From NCBI RefSeq assembly GCF_003063475.1, contig NZ_NESP01000001.1, forward strand, positions 930,001 to 994,000: a stretch of DNA of 64,000 nucleotides, written 5' to 3'. The notes under the pieces are model-generated. The model searched no databases, was not told where the DNA came from, and saw only the letters and a list, made by a program, of their open reading frames with translations. Source of the stretch: Limnohabitans curvus. GTDB taxonomy: Bacteria > Pseudomonadota > Gammaproteobacteria > Burkholderiales > Burkholderiaceae_C. The translations under genes were made by a program, and so were the position numbers. Shown one piece after another: positions 1 through 8,899 of the stretch; the stretch's first letter is position 1; every line of letters starts with the position of its first letter.

Positions 1-318
1 CTCATCGCTGAGGCTGGGCTCTTCTTCCATGCGCCACAACACAAACCAACACGGCGCAGGCGAGGCGGCGTTGAGGTAGTAGCCCTCGGCGTCGTCGCGA
101 AACAGCTCAACTGTGAAGCCTGGATACAGCCAAATTTGTTCGTCGGCAGTTTGTCGCAAACAGCGCGGCTCGGTGCCAAAGTGCTCGGCGTGCGGCACCA
201 AGTCGTGCCCCGTCACATCGTGCAACACCCAACGCCAAGGTTGCCAACGGCTCATGGCACCCGGCACACGCTCACGGCGCATGACAACGGCTACTTGGAG
301 GCTGGGGCGTTGCGACAT
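1..318 (-). CDS. DUF3305 domain-containing protein (partial, cut by window edge)
   Basis: An open frame reads leftward from an ATG at 318 and runs off the window start without a stop, so only the first 106 residues are visible. It begins MSQRPSLQVAVVMRRERVPG and contains WQPWRWVL and, later, the stretch LYPGFTVELFRDDAEGYYLN followed by CWFVLWRMEEEP. This pattern (short N-terminal strand, WxP, PGF-ELFRDEAEGYYLN, W-R-ME) is what I recognise as DUF3305, a family of unknown function that in betaproteobacteria often sits next to DUF3306 and formate dehydrogenase genes; that neighbourhood would lie outside this window. It is 8 bp downstream of apbC on the same strand, so the two may be co-transcribed. 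The family call is good; the function is unknown. Confidence 0.75.
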   Translation of the reverse strand, partial: MSQRPSLQVAVVMRRERVPGAMSRWQPWRWVLHDVTGHDLVPHAEHFGTEPRCLRQTADEQIWLYPGFTVELFRDDAEGYYLNAASPAPCWFVLWRMEEEPSLSDE

Positions 319-326
319 GGCGTGAA

Positions 327-1418
327 TCAAGTTTCTTTAGAGATCTTGATGCTGGGAAACTTGCTCGAAAAGTCTTTGGCTTTCGCTGCAATTTTCACCG
401 CCACCTGGCGGGCCACCGCCTTGTAGATGCCAGCCACGTCGCCGTCAGGGTCGGCCACCACGGTGGGCTTGCCACTGTCGGCTTGCAGGCGGATTTGCAT
501 GTTCAGCGGCAAGGCACCCAAGTAGTCCATGTTGTATTGCTCGGCCATCTTCTTGCCGCCGTCGGCGCCAAAGATATGTTCGATGTGGCCGCAATTGGTG
601 CATACATGCACCGCCATGTTCTCGACCAAACCGAGGATGGGCACGCCCACCTTCTCGAACATCTTGATGCCTTTTTTGGCATCCAGCAACGCAATGTCTT
701 GCGGCGTGGTGACGATGACCGCACCGGTCATGGGCACGCGCTGGCTGAGCGTGAGCTGGATGTCGCCCGTGCCGGGGGGCATGTCGACGATCAAATAGTC
801 CAAGGCTTTCCAGTTGGTTTGGCGCAGCAACTGCTCCAAGGCTTGGGTGGCCATGGGGCCGCGCCAGATCATGGCTTCGTCTTGGTCCACCAAGAAACCG
901 ATGGACATGACTTGCACGCCGTAGTTCTCCAACGGGTCCATGGTTTGGCCGTCGGTGCTCTCAGGACGGCCTTCGATGCCCATCATCATGGGCTGACTAG
1001 GGCCGTAAATGTCGGCGTCCAGCAAACCCACGCTGGCGCCTTCGGCGGCCAAGGCCAGCGCCAAGTTGGCGGCGGTGGTGCTTTTGCCCACACCGCCCTT
1101 GCCTGAGGCCACGGCGATGATGTTTTTCACTTGGGGCAACAACGCCACACCGCGCTGCGCGGCGTGCGCCACGATGTTCATGGTGATGTTGGCCGACACG
1201 TTCTCGACACCCGCCACGCTTTTGGCAGCAGCGATCAAGTCTTTGCGAAAACCTGCGATTTGGCTCTTGGCGGGGTAACCCAGCACCACGTCAAACGACA
1301 CATCGCCGCCTTGAATTTGCAGGTTCTTCAGCGCTTTGGTGGTGACAAAGTCTTTGCCCGTGTTGGGGTCAATCACGGTTTGGAGAGCCGCGGTCAGGGC
1401 TTGTTCGTTCAGGGCCAT
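327..1418 (-). CDS. apbC: Iron-sulfur cluster carrier protein ApbC (Mrp/NBP35 family P-loop ATPase)
   Basis: 363 residues. The first ~80 residues form a MIP18/DUF59-type domain (VIDPNTGKDFVTTKALKNL). A deviant Walker A, SGKGGVGKST, lies at about 105-114, followed by the DADIYGPSQP segment typical of Mrp proteins, and a CxxC (VCTNCGH) near residue 270 that binds the bridging cluster in the dimer. Family members carry and transfer [4Fe-4S] clusters to apoproteins in the cytosol. It is divergent from metG with a small cupin gene between, an arrangement common in betaproteobacteria. Start ATG at 1418 gives the usual family length. Confidence 0.95.
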   Translation of the reverse strand: MALNEQALTAALQTVIDPNTGKDFVTTKALKNLQIQGGDVSFDVVLGYPAKSQIAGFRKDLIAAAKSVAGVENVSANITMNIVAHAAQRGVALLPQVKNIIAVASGKGGVGKSTTAANLALALAAEGASVGLLDADIYGPSQPMMMGIEGRPESTDGQTMDPLENYGVQVMSIGFLVDQDEAMIWRGPMATQALEQLLRQTNWKALDYLIVDMPPGTGDIQLTLSQRVPMTGAVIVTTPQDIALLDAKKGIKMFEKVGVPILGLVENMAVHVCTNCGHIEHIFGADGGKKMAEQYNMDYLGALPLNMQIRLQADSGKPTVVADPDGDVAGIYKAVARQVAVKIAAKAKDFSSKFPSIKISKET

Positions 1419-1547
1419 AAAACTTCTTTGTTCTTGAAATAGGAATTGCGCGCAAGTCTAGCGCGGCGCGTTTGACCGCACGCAACGCAGGTCATCCGTG
1501 CGACTGAGCGCCCGTTGAAGCAGTAAATCAGCGCAAGCGAGCGCAGA

Positions 1548-1829
1548 TCAAGCGTTTTTACGCGCCACCCAATACGCCGCACCTTCAGCGCCATAGCGCT
1601 CGTCATGCGGCACATTGGGGTCCAGCTCAAAAATAGAGCCGGGCAGCAGATGCTGGGTTTGGCCATGCATGGTCAGCCACATCTCACCGCGCGTGAGGAT
1701 GGCGTGCACGCCAAACGCGTGGGTGTGGGTGTCTAGCACGGTGTTGGGCGCCCATTCACGCTCGATCACCTCGTCAAAGCCGGCGGCCATGGCTTTTTGG
1801 CGGAATTCGTCAAAGCTAGGTAAGTTCAT
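1548..1829 (-). CDS. Small cupin-domain protein
   Basis: 93 residues forming a single cupin barrel. The first cupin motif is visible as [20 protein letters not shown] (metal-ligand histidines and a glutamate) and the second as [17 protein letters not shown], containing the last histidine ligand. There is no extra domain, so this is a stand-alone metal-binding cupin whose substrate cannot be told from sequence. It lies between apbC (same strand, 129 bp downstream) and divergent metG (56 bp from its start). No signal peptide is seen; likely cytosolic. Confidence 0.85.
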   Translation of the reverse strand: MNLPSFDEFRQKAMAAGFDEVIEREWAPNTVLDTHTHAFGVHAILTRGEMWLTMHGQTQHLLPGSIFELDPNVPHDERYGAEGAAYWVARKNA

Positions 1830-1885
1830 GCGCGCATTCTGTAGGAACTAAAATCGCCCCCTTCGCCCTAAGGTCTTGCTCCCAA

Positions 1886-3958
1886 ATGTCCCAGCGCCAG
1901 CTTTTCGTCACCACCGCCCTGCCCTACGCCAACGGCAATTTCCACATCGGTCACATCATGGAGTACATCCAGGCCGACATCTGGGTGCGTTTCCAGCGCA
2001 TGCAGGGCCACCAGGTTGATTTCGTGGGCGCGGACGACACACACGGCGCGCCCATCATGATTGCGGCCGAGAAGGCAGGCATCACCCCGCAGCAGTTTGT
2101 GGCCAACATCGCCGCAGGCCGCAAGCCGTATTTGGATGGCTTTCACATCCAGTTTGACAACTGGCACAGCACCGACGCGCCCGAGAACCACGAGCTGGCC
2201 CGCCAGATCTACCGTGACCTGCGCGACATTCCCGAATCAGAAGGCGGCTCACTGATTGAGCGCCGCACGATTGACCAGTTCTTCGATCCCGAGAAGAACA
2301 TGTTTTTGCCCGACCGCTTCATCAAAGGCGAGTGCCCCAAGTGCCACGCCCACGACCAGTACGGCGACAACTGCGAGGTGTGCGGCGCGGTCTATGCGCC
2401 CACCGACCTGATCAACCCGTTCTCTGCTTTGTCGGGCGCCAAGCCTGAACTGAAAAGCTCCGAGCATTTCTTCTTCAAGCTGTCCGACCCACGCTGCGTG
2501 GCGTTCTTAGAAAAGTGGACCCAAGACGGCAAGTTGCAACCCGAAGTGGCCAACAAGGTCAAAGAGTGGTTCACCGTGCGCACCAACCCCGATGGCACGA
2601 TCAGCGAAGGCTTGGGCGATTGGGACATCTCGCGCGATGCGCCTTACTTTGGCATCGAAATTCCAGACGCTCCGGGCAAGTACTTTTATGTTTGGCTCGA
2701 CGCGCCTGTGGGCTACTTGGCCTCGCTGAAAAACTTGCTCGACAAGCGCGGCGAAGACTACAACGCCTACATGGCCAACGAGCAGCTGGAGCAATACCAC
2801 TTCATCGGCAAAGACATCGTCACGTTCCACACGCTGTTCTGGCCCGCCATGCTGCACTTCAGCGGCCGCAAAACGCCCAACAACGTGTTTGTGCACGGCT
2901 TCCTCACCGTCAACAACGGCGAGAAGATGAGCAAGAGCCGTGGCACCGGCCTCGACCCGCTCAAGTACCTCAGCCTAGGCATGAATCCCGAGTGGCTACG
3001 CTACTACTTGGCCACCAAGCTCAACAACCGCAACGAAGACATCGACTTCAACGCCGAAGACTTCATGCTGCGCGTCAACAGCGATTTGATTGGCAAGTTC
3101 GTCAACATCGCGTCGCGTGCGGCGGGCTTCTTGACCAAGCGTTTTGAAGGCAAGCTCACACAAAGTTTTGGCGAACAAGGCACCGCGCTGTTGAGTGACA
3201 TTCACGCCGCCAAAGACAGCATCGCCCAAGCCTACGACGCACGCGAGTACGGCAAAGCCGCTCGCGAAATCATGTTGCTGGCCGACAAGGTCAATTCGTA
3301 TGTGGACCAACACAAACCTTGGGACTTGGCCAAAGATGCCGCCAACAACGAAGCCCTGCACCAAGTGTGCTCGTTGCTCATCAATGCGTTTGCCGAGCTG
3401 AGCCGCTACTTGGCCCCTGTACTGCCCGCGCTTGCGCAAGCGGTGGAAGCCTTCACTGGCACCAGCATGCAAAACTGGAACACCACAGGCTACGTGGCGA
3501 CCATTCAACCTTACCAACACCTCATGCAACGCGTCACCCCCGAACAACTCGAGGCTTTGTTTGAACCCCCAGCTGTGGTGGAAGAAAAAGTCACACCCGG
3601 TGGCGAAGAAATTGCGCCCACCATCAGCATCGACGACTTTGCCAAGGTCGATTTGCGCATTGCCGAAATCGTCAACTGCGAAGCGGTGGAAGGCTCGACC
3701 AAACTGTTGCGTCTCACGCTGGATGTGGGCGAAGGTAAAACTCGAAACGTGTTCTCAGGCGTGGCAAGCATGTACAAGCCTGAAGACCTCAAAGGCAAGC
3801 TCACCGTGATGGTGGCCAACTTGGCCCCACGCAAAATGAAGTTTGGCGTGAGTGAAGGCATGGTGCTCGCCGCCAGCCACGCAGACGACAAGACCGATGC
3901 TGGCATTTACGTGCTGCACCCTTGGCCCGGCGCAAAACCCGGTATGCGTATCCATTAA
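1886..3958 (+). CDS. metG: Methionyl-tRNA synthetase
   Basis: 690 residues. Charges tRNA-Met with methionine in the cytosol. The class I HIGH signature is present near residue 20 ([11 protein letters not shown]), a four-cysteine zinc knuckle at about 149-165 (CPKC...CEVCG), and KMSKS near 346-350 (GEKMSKSRG). The C-terminal ~105 residues ([12 protein letters not shown]...) form an EMAP/Trbp111-like tRNA-binding domain that mediates dimerisation in long MetRS forms. Length and domain order match the E. coli type. The stop codon TAA (3956-3958) runs into a short palindromic repeat (3957-3977). Confidence 0.98.
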   Translation: MSQRQLFVTTALPYANGNFHIGHIMEYIQADIWVRFQRMQGHQVDFVGADDTHGAPIMIAAEKAGITPQQFVANIAAGRKPYLDGFHIQFDNWHSTDAPENHELARQIYRDLRDIPESEGGSLIERRTIDQFFDPEKNMFLPDRFIKGECPKCHAHDQYGDNCEVCGAVYAPTDLINPFSALSGAKPELKSSEHFFFKLSDPRCVAFLEKWTQDGKLQPEVANKVKEWFTVRTNPDGTISEGLGDWDISRDAPYFGIEIPDAPGKYFYVWLDAPVGYLASLKNLLDKRGEDYNAYMANEQLEQYHFIGKDIVTFHTLFWPAMLHFSGRKTPNNVFVHGFLTVNNGEKMSKSRGTGLDPLKYLSLGMNPEWLRYYLATKLNNRNEDIDFNAEDFMLRVNSDLIGKFVNIASRAAGFLTKRFEGKLTQSFGEQGTALLSDIHAAKDSIAQAYDAREYGKAAREIMLLADKVNSYVDQHKPWDLAKDAANNEALHQVCSLLINAFAELSRYLAPVLPALAQAVEAFTGTSMQNWNTTGYVATIQPYQHLMQRVTPEQLEALFEPPAVVEEKVTPGGEEIAPTISIDDFAKVDLRIAEIVNCEAVEGSTKLLRLTLDVGEGKTRNVFSGVASMYKPEDLKGKLTVMVANLAPRKMKFGVSEGMVLAASHADDKTDAGIYVLHPWPGAKPGMRIH

Positions 3959-3977
3959 TTGGGTTCTGACCCCAATT
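3957..3977. repeat. Short imperfect palindrome, copy 1 (GGTTCTGACCCC motif)
   Basis: A 21-nt element with 7-bp arms AATTGGG and CCCAATT around a TTCTGAC centre. It starts inside the metG stop codon and fills most of the 23-bp gap before the SulP gene. The first 20 nt recur identically at 18880-18899. It looks like a REP-type dispersed element; the A/T at both ends and the GGGTC core resemble motifs I associate with RAYT/REP systems, but that link is inference. Confidence 0.6.
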
Positions 3978-3981
3978 CAAT

Positions 3982-5643
3982 ATGTTCAAACCCAAATTAC
4001 TCGACGCGCTGCAAGGCTACACGCGCCAACGTTTTTACCAAGACGTGGGCGCAGGTATCACGGTGGGCGTGGTGGCTTTGCCGCTGGCCATGGCGTTTGC
4101 CATTGCGTCGGGGCTCAAGCCTGAGGCGGGTTTGTTCACCGCAATCATTGCGGGCTTTTTAATTTCCGCTTTGGGTGGCAGCCGCGTGCAAATTGGCGGG
4201 CCTGCGGGTGCGTTCATCGTCATCGTTTACGGTATTTTGGAACGCTATGGCTTGGCCAATTTGATGATTGCCACCGCCATGTCGGGCGTCATGCTGCTGG
4301 CCATGGGCTTGCTGCGTTTAGGCTCGCTCATTCGTTTCATCCCGGTGGCCGTGGTGATTGGTTTCACCAACGGCATTGCGGTGCTCATCATGGTGTCGCA
4401 GCTCAAAGACTTCTTGGGTCTGCAAGTCAAAGCCATGCCGGCTGATTTCTTCGGCATCTTGCACACGCTCAGCGCCAACATCGGCACATTCAATGGCGAA
4501 GCCTTGGGCCTTGCGGTGGTGTGTTTGGCCGTGTTGGCGTTTTGGCAACTGGCTTTGCCGCGCTTGGCCAATGCCATGCCCAGCACCAAAAACTTCTCCA
4601 CCATCCCTGGCTCCATCGTGGTGCTGGTGGGCGCAACGATGGCCAGCAAGATGATGGGGCTGGATGTCGAAACCATCGCCTCGCGTTTTGGCAGCATCCC
4701 CAACAGCTTGCCCGCGTTTGCATGGCCCGACTTCAGCTGGGAAACCGCCAAGTTCTTACTGATTCCCGCCACCACGCTGGCCCTGCTCGGTTCGATTGAA
4801 TCGCTTTTGTGCGCCCGCATTGCCGACCAAATGATGGCCGACGGCCCCTACGGTGACCGCCACGATGCCAACCAAGAGTTGATGGCCCAAGGCATTGCCA
4901 ACCTCGTCACGCCTTTCTTTGGCGGCATGCCCGCCACGGGCACGATTGCTCGCACCGTGACCAACGTCAAGAACGGTGGCAACAGCCCCGTGGCTGGCAT
5001 CGTGCATGCCTTTACTTTGTTGGTGGTCATGCTAGTGGCTGCGCCGCTGGCGGGCGATGTGCCGCTGGCCGCGCTGTCAGCTATTCTGATGTTTGTGGCT
5101 TGGAACATGGGCGAGTGGCACGAGTTTGTGCATCTGCGCCAGTTCCGCATGACCTACCGCGTCACCTTGTTGCTGGTGTTCTTGCTCACCGTCATCGTCG
5201 ATTTGACGGTGGCCGTGGAAGTGGGTCTGATCGCCGCGTGTCTGACCTTTATCTACCGCATCTCCAGCCTCACCCGTGCTGAGCATGTGCTGGCGGACAG
5301 CCACCCCGAACTGACAGGTCAAGAAGCCCACGTGCAAGCCCATCGTCTGTATGGTGCGTTGTTCTTTGGCGCGGTCAAACTGGTGGAAGCCATGGAAGAA
5401 AACCTGCCATCCAAAGCCGTGGTGGTGGATCTGAAAAACCTGATTTACATCGACACGTCCGGTGCAGATGCACTGATGTCTTTGGTGCGCAGTTGCCGCA
5501 AAAAGAAGGTCCGCCTGATCGTCTGTGGTTTGGCCCACCAACCGCTGGAAATGGCGCAACGCTGCGGCCTGCTTCAAGCCCTGCCGGACACCGACTTGGC
5601 ATCCGATTTGAACCAAGGCTTGGCCTTGGCCCTCGGTCGCTAA
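3982..5643 (+). CDS. SulP-family anion transporter with C-terminal STAS domain
   Basis: 553 residues, inner-membrane. The first ~420 residues are a string of hydrophobic helices with the SulP landmarks VGVVALPLAMAFAIASGL near the N-terminus, QIGGPAGAFIVIV, and the NQELMAQGIANLVTPFFGGMPATGTIART segment typical of the SLC26/SulP core. The last ~110 residues form a cytosolic STAS domain (VVVDLKNLIYIDTSGADALM). SulP proteins move sulfate, bicarbonate or dicarboxylates; the substrate here cannot be set from sequence. The ATG at 3982 lies just after the palindromic repeat. A second, only distantly similar SulP protein is at 14942-16624. Confidence 0.92.
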   Translation: MFKPKLLDALQGYTRQRFYQDVGAGITVGVVALPLAMAFAIASGLKPEAGLFTAIIAGFLISALGGSRVQIGGPAGAFIVIVYGILERYGLANLMIATAMSGVMLLAMGLLRLGSLIRFIPVAVVIGFTNGIAVLIMVSQLKDFLGLQVKAMPADFFGILHTLSANIGTFNGEALGLAVVCLAVLAFWQLALPRLANAMPSTKNFSTIPGSIVVLVGATMASKMMGLDVETIASRFGSIPNSLPAFAWPDFSWETAKFLLIPATTLALLGSIESLLCARIADQMMADGPYGDRHDANQELMAQGIANLVTPFFGGMPATGTIARTVTNVKNGGNSPVAGIVHAFTLLVVMLVAAPLAGDVPLAALSAILMFVAWNMGEWHEFVHLRQFRMTYRVTLLLVFLLTVIVDLTVAVEVGLIAACLTFIYRISSLTRAEHVLADSHPELTGQEAHVQAHRLYGALFFGAVKLVEAMEENLPSKAVVVDLKNLIYIDTSGADALMSLVRSCRKKKVRLIVCGLAHQPLEMAQRCGLLQALPDTDLASDLNQGLALALGR

Positions 5644-5683
5644 AATCTTCTCAATTTCAAGATATCCCATTTAGGAAACCACC

Positions 5684-5887
5684 ATGTCGATTTTCCAGCG
5701 TGACAACTACACCTCCGAAGCCACTCAGTTCATCGAGTCGCTCAAAGCGAAGAAGCCCACCCTCGAAAAAGAACAGCGCGAAGGCCGCGCTTTGTTGTGG
5801 GACAAGCAAGTCAACCGCGACATCCAACAAGACATCGAAGCTGGCCGCGTGGCGCAAAAGCCCTACGTGTACCAAACGAACGCTTAA
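5684..5887 (+). CDS. DUF3460 family small protein
   Basis: 67 residues beginning MSIFQRDNYTSEATQFIESL and rich in charged helix-forming residues (KAKKPTLEKEQREGRALLWDK). This is the compact family annotated as DUF3460 in Burkholderiales, where it commonly precedes scpA, as here (scpA starts 44 bp downstream). A GGAAACC stretch just upstream of the ATG serves as ribosome binding site. Function unknown; being co-directional with scpA suggests co-expression. Confidence 0.85.
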   Translation: MSIFQRDNYTSEATQFIESLKAKKPTLEKEQREGRALLWDKQVNRDIQQDIEAGRVAQKPYVYQTNA

Positions 5888-5931
5888 AGACCTTCGGTCT
5901 TGGCCTAAGCCCTTCCGATTAAGCGCCCACC

Positions 5932-6783
5932 GTGCATCCTGCTGACACCACCCTGCCCAACGACGAGGCAACCACTGCCTCGGTCATGCCCGAGGTGGTC
6001 GACCACGTGGCCGTGGCCCGCCTGTATGGCGAGCCGCTGTTTGCCATGCCGCAGGATTTGTACATCCCGCCTGATGCGCTCGAAGTTTTCCTTGAGGCCT
6101 TCCAAGGCCCGCTGGACTTGCTGCTGTACCTCATCCGCAAACAAAACTTCAACATCCTCGACATCCCCATGGCCGCGCTCACGCGCCAGTATCTGAGCTA
6201 TGTGGACGAAATTCGCACGCGCAACCTAGAGTTGGCTGCCGAATACCTGCTGATGGCCGCCATGCTGATTGAAATCAAATCACGCATGCTGCTGCCGCCC
6301 AAGAAGGTGGCAGAAGGCCAAGAGCCCGAAGACCCTCGCGCCGAGCTGGTGCGCCGCCTGCTCGAGTACGAGCAAATGAAACTGGCAGCCGCCAAGCTCA
6401 ACGAAGTGCCGCAATTTGGCCGCGACTTTCTGCGCGCGCAGGTGTTCATTGAGCAGTCGTTGCAGCCACGCTTCCCAGATGTACACGTGGTCGAGCTGCA
6501 ACAAGCTTGGGCCGATATCTTGAAGCGTGCCAAACTGGTCCAGCATCACAAAATCAGCCGCGAAGAACTGTCTGTGCGCGAGCACATGAGCATCGTGTTG
6601 CGCCGTCTGCAAGGCAAACGCTTTGTCGAATTTGAAAATCTGTTCGAACCCGAACAAGGCGTGCCCGTGCTGGTGGTGACCTTCATCGCCCTGCTCGAGC
6701 TGGCCAAAGAAACGCTGATTGAAATCACGCAGGCTGAGGCTTTTGCACCCATTTACGTGCGCTTGGCTTACACACCCACGTAA
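5932..6783 (+). CDS. scpA: Segregation and condensation protein A (kleisin)
   Basis: 283 residues. ScpA is the kleisin that bridges Smc heads with ScpB in bacterial condensin. The diagnostic N-terminal block [28 protein letters not shown] is at about 45-75 and [21 protein letters not shown] follows; the C-terminal winged-helix ([24 protein letters not shown]) is intact. The start is GTG at 5932; an ATG at 5986 is an alternative, but the acidic N-terminal extension is usual for this lineage. No scpB or smc lies in the window. Confidence 0.93.
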   Translation: MHPADTTLPNDEATTASVMPEVVDHVAVARLYGEPLFAMPQDLYIPPDALEVFLEAFQGPLDLLLYLIRKQNFNILDIPMAALTRQYLSYVDEIRTRNLELAAEYLLMAAMLIEIKSRMLLPPKKVAEGQEPEDPRAELVRRLLEYEQMKLAAAKLNEVPQFGRDFLRAQVFIEQSLQPRFPDVHVVELQQAWADILKRAKLVQHHKISREELSVREHMSIVLRRLQGKRFVEFENLFEPEQGVPVLVVTFIALLELAKETLIEITQAEAFAPIYVRLAYTPT

Positions 6784-6833
6784 ACTCCAAATCTTCTCGG
6801 CAACACAGGACTGGCTTTGCGCCATATCGTTCT

Positions 6834-7706
6834 ATGAGCAACACCCACGCTTCGCCCTACGGCACTTTGCCCCCCGCTTCGCCCGTTGCAGCCCGCAAGC
6901 CCATCAGCTTGCCCCGCTTGAATGAACTGCGCGCACGCGGTGAAAAAATCACCATGCTCACGGCCTACGACGCCACCTTTGCCGCCGTGGCCGATGCCGC
7001 GGGTGTGGAATGCATCTTGGTGGGCGACTCACTGGGCATGGTCTGCCAAGGCCTGACCAGCACTGTGGGCGTGACGCTAGACACCATGCGCTACCACGTG
7101 GAGAGCGTGGCCCGTGGCATCCGCCGCGTGCAAGGCACCGCGTGGATCATTGGCGACCTGCCCTTTGGCAGCTACCAAGAGTCCAAAGAACAAGCCCTGC
7201 GCAGTGCCACGGTTTTGATGCAAGCGGGTGCGCACATGGTGAAGCTCGAAGGTGGTGGCTGGACCACCGACGTCGTTCACTTCCTGGTCGAGCGCGGCAT
7301 TCCCGTGTGTGCGCATTTGGGCCTCACCCCGCAAACGGTTCACGCCTTGGGCGGCTACCGCGTGCAAGGCCGCGGCGAATCGGCCACCCAACTGCGCCAA
7401 GAAGCGATTCGCTTGCAGGACGCTGGTGCCACCATGGTGGTGCTGGAAATGGTGCCCGAGCCCCTGTCGACCGCCCTCACGCAAGAGCTGCCCACCTGCC
7501 ACACCATTGGCATTGGCGCGGGCAACGGCACGGCGGGCCAAGTGCTGGTGATGCACGACATGCTAGGCGTCAACCTGGGCAAGAACCCCAAGTTCGTTCA
7601 CAACTTCATGGAAGGCCATGCCAGCGTGCTGGACGCCATGAGCGCCTATGTGGCCGCCGTCAAAAACGGCACCTTCCCCGACAACGCCAAACACGCTTGG
7701 GTCTAA
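6834..7706 (+). CDS. panB: 3-methyl-2-oxobutanoate hydroxymethyltransferase
   Basis: 290 residues. Catalyses the first committed step of pantothenate synthesis, adding a hydroxymethyl group from 5,10-methylene-THF to ketoisovalerate. Landmarks are [20 protein letters not shown], the metal-binding [18 protein letters not shown] and VKLEGG, plus [21 protein letters not shown]. The N-terminus has ~20 extra residues. It is followed after 1 bp by panC, so the two are surely one transcription unit and probably translationally coupled. Confidence 0.97.
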   Translation: MSNTHASPYGTLPPASPVAARKPISLPRLNELRARGEKITMLTAYDATFAAVADAAGVECILVGDSLGMVCQGLTSTVGVTLDTMRYHVESVARGIRRVQGTAWIIGDLPFGSYQESKEQALRSATVLMQAGAHMVKLEGGGWTTDVVHFLVERGIPVCAHLGLTPQTVHALGGYRVQGRGESATQLRQEAIRLQDAGATMVVLEMVPEPLSTALTQELPTCHTIGIGAGNGTAGQVLVMHDMLGVNLGKNPKFVHNFMEGHASVLDAMSAYVAAVKNGTFPDNAKHAWV

Positions 7707-7707
7707 T

Positions 7708-8571
7708 TTGCAAATCGTTCACAACCTCGCGGACCTGCACCGCGCCTTAAAGCCCGCCGCCCTGCGCGCCTTTGTGCCCACCATGGGCAACCTGCACCAA
7801 GGCCACTTAGAGCTGATGCAAATGGCTCGCCAAGAGGTCGACAAGCGCACTGAAAAAGGCGGCATGACCGTGGCCAGCATCTTCGTCAACCGCCTGCAAT
7901 TTGGCCCCAACGAAGACTTTGACACCTACCCCCGCACGTTTGAAAACGACTGCGCATTGCTAGAAGCCAACGGCTGCGACGTGGTGTTTGCCCCGTCTGA
8001 AAAAGACCTCTACCCAGAGCCCCAAGTGTTCAAGGTCCACCCGCCCGCCGAGCTGGCCGACATCTTGGAAGGTGCGTTCCGCCCCGGCTTCTTTGTGGGC
8101 GTGAGCACCGTGGTGCACAAACTCTTCAACATCGTGCAGCCCGACTTGGCCGTGTTTGGCAAGAAGGACTACCAACAACTCATGGTCATCCGCCGCATGG
8201 TGCAGCAAATGGCGTTACCCATCGAGATCATCGGCGGCGAAACCCGCCGCGCTGAAGACGGCTTGGCTTTGAGTTCACGCAACGGCTACCTGAGTGCCGA
8301 AGAACGCGCCGAGGCTGTGCAGCTGTCTATCGCGTTGAAGGGTTTGGCTGCGGCGGCCCGTGCGGGCAATGTCGCTGGCCAGCTGGATGTGGCGGCTGCC
8401 GAAGCCGCTGCCATGGAAGCCCTGCGCCAACGCGGCTGGGCGCCTGACTACATCACCCTGCGCCGCCAGCATGACTTGTCGCCTGTGAGTGGCCCCAGCG
8501 CTGAGCCGCTGGTGGTGCTGGGTGCGGCTAAGTTGGGTAAAACGCGGTTGATTGATAACCTCGAAGTTTGA
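7708..8571 (+). CDS. panC: Pantothenate synthetase
   Basis: 287 residues from a TTG start at 7708, one base after the panB stop. This start gives [14 protein letters not shown] and places the nucleotide-binding [15 protein letters not shown] at the usual position near residue 25-38; in-frame codons further upstream lie inside panB and match nothing in the family. PanC condenses pantoate and beta-alanine using ATP. The segment [30 protein letters not shown] is fully conserved. A TTG start next to the panB stop suggests expression by termination-reinitiation. The stop is followed by the hairpin-bearing gap. Confidence 0.95.
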   Translation: MQIVHNLADLHRALKPAALRAFVPTMGNLHQGHLELMQMARQEVDKRTEKGGMTVASIFVNRLQFGPNEDFDTYPRTFENDCALLEANGCDVVFAPSEKDLYPEPQVFKVHPPAELADILEGAFRPGFFVGVSTVVHKLFNIVQPDLAVFGKKDYQQLMVIRRMVQQMALPIEIIGGETRRAEDGLALSSRNGYLSAEERAEAVQLSIALKGLAAAARAGNVAGQLDVAAAEAAAMEALRQRGWAPDYITLRRQHDLSPVSGPSAEPLVVLGAAKLGKTRLIDNLEV

Positions 8572-8622
8572 GTTCCTCTTTGGCTTGGTTGTGGGTGTTC
8601 GTGGGGGGTTTCTCCGACTAGG

Positions 8623-8700
8623 GTCGCGTGCGTGAGGTGCGGCGGCCGCCTCATGCTGGAGTACCAGAAATCGTTGGCCGCCGCACCTCACGCACACGAC
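8623..8700. repeat. Foldback element A: 25-bp stem, 28-nt loop
   Basis: Left arm 8623-8647 and right arm 8676-8700 are reverse complements with one mismatch in 25 (8627 C versus the base opposite). The arms are GC-rich (GTGAGGTGCGGCGGCC at the inner end). The loop 8648-8675 contains a 26-nt core (8649-8674) beginning CCTCATGCTGGAGTACC. The reverse complement of that core is the loop of element B. Inside the core there is a small dyad CTGG-AGTA-CCAG. Confidence 0.9.
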
Positions 8701-8796
8701 ATCGTTGGATAGAAAAATTCCGGCTCAAAACAACGCAACATCAAAGCAATTGAATTGCGCCAGAAACACTCAAATCACACGTCTGCAAGCCGCAGT

Positions 8797-8874
8797 CTTC
8801 TCGTCTAGGGAATAGGCGGGTGACGATTTCTGGTACTCCAGCATGAGGAACCCGCCTATTCCCTAGACGAGAAG
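8797..8874. repeat. Foldback element B: 24-bp perfect stem, 30-nt loop
   Basis: Left arm 8797-8820 and right arm 8851-8874 are perfect reverse complements over 24 bp (inner end AGGGAATAGGCGGG / CCCGCCTATTCCCT). The loop 8821-8850 contains, at 8823-8848, the exact reverse complement of the 26-nt core of element A (ACGATTTCTGGTACTCCAGC...). The stem has no resemblance to the stem of element A, so loop and stem have had separate histories. Confidence 0.9.
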
Positions 8875-8899
8875 CGAGCACAGCAAAAGAGCGATGCGC

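Larger units (their letters stand above)
8572..8899. other. Gene-free convergent gap with two foldback elements
   Basis: 328 bp between the ends of panC (+) and gpsA (-). I see no credible coding sequence and no RNA gene here. It holds two long hairpins (8623-8700 and 8797-8874), separated by 96 bp of ordinary AT-richer sequence, whose loops are inverted copies of one 26-nt sequence. Neither hairpin is followed by a clear U-run on either strand, so they are not simple intrinsic terminators. Confidence 0.8.

Noticed and set aside
8623..8874. Reading the twin hairpins as ordinary intrinsic terminators of panC and gpsA
   Set aside because: Stems are much longer than typical, loops are 28-30 nt and shared, and no U-runs follow. 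They might still impede transcription.
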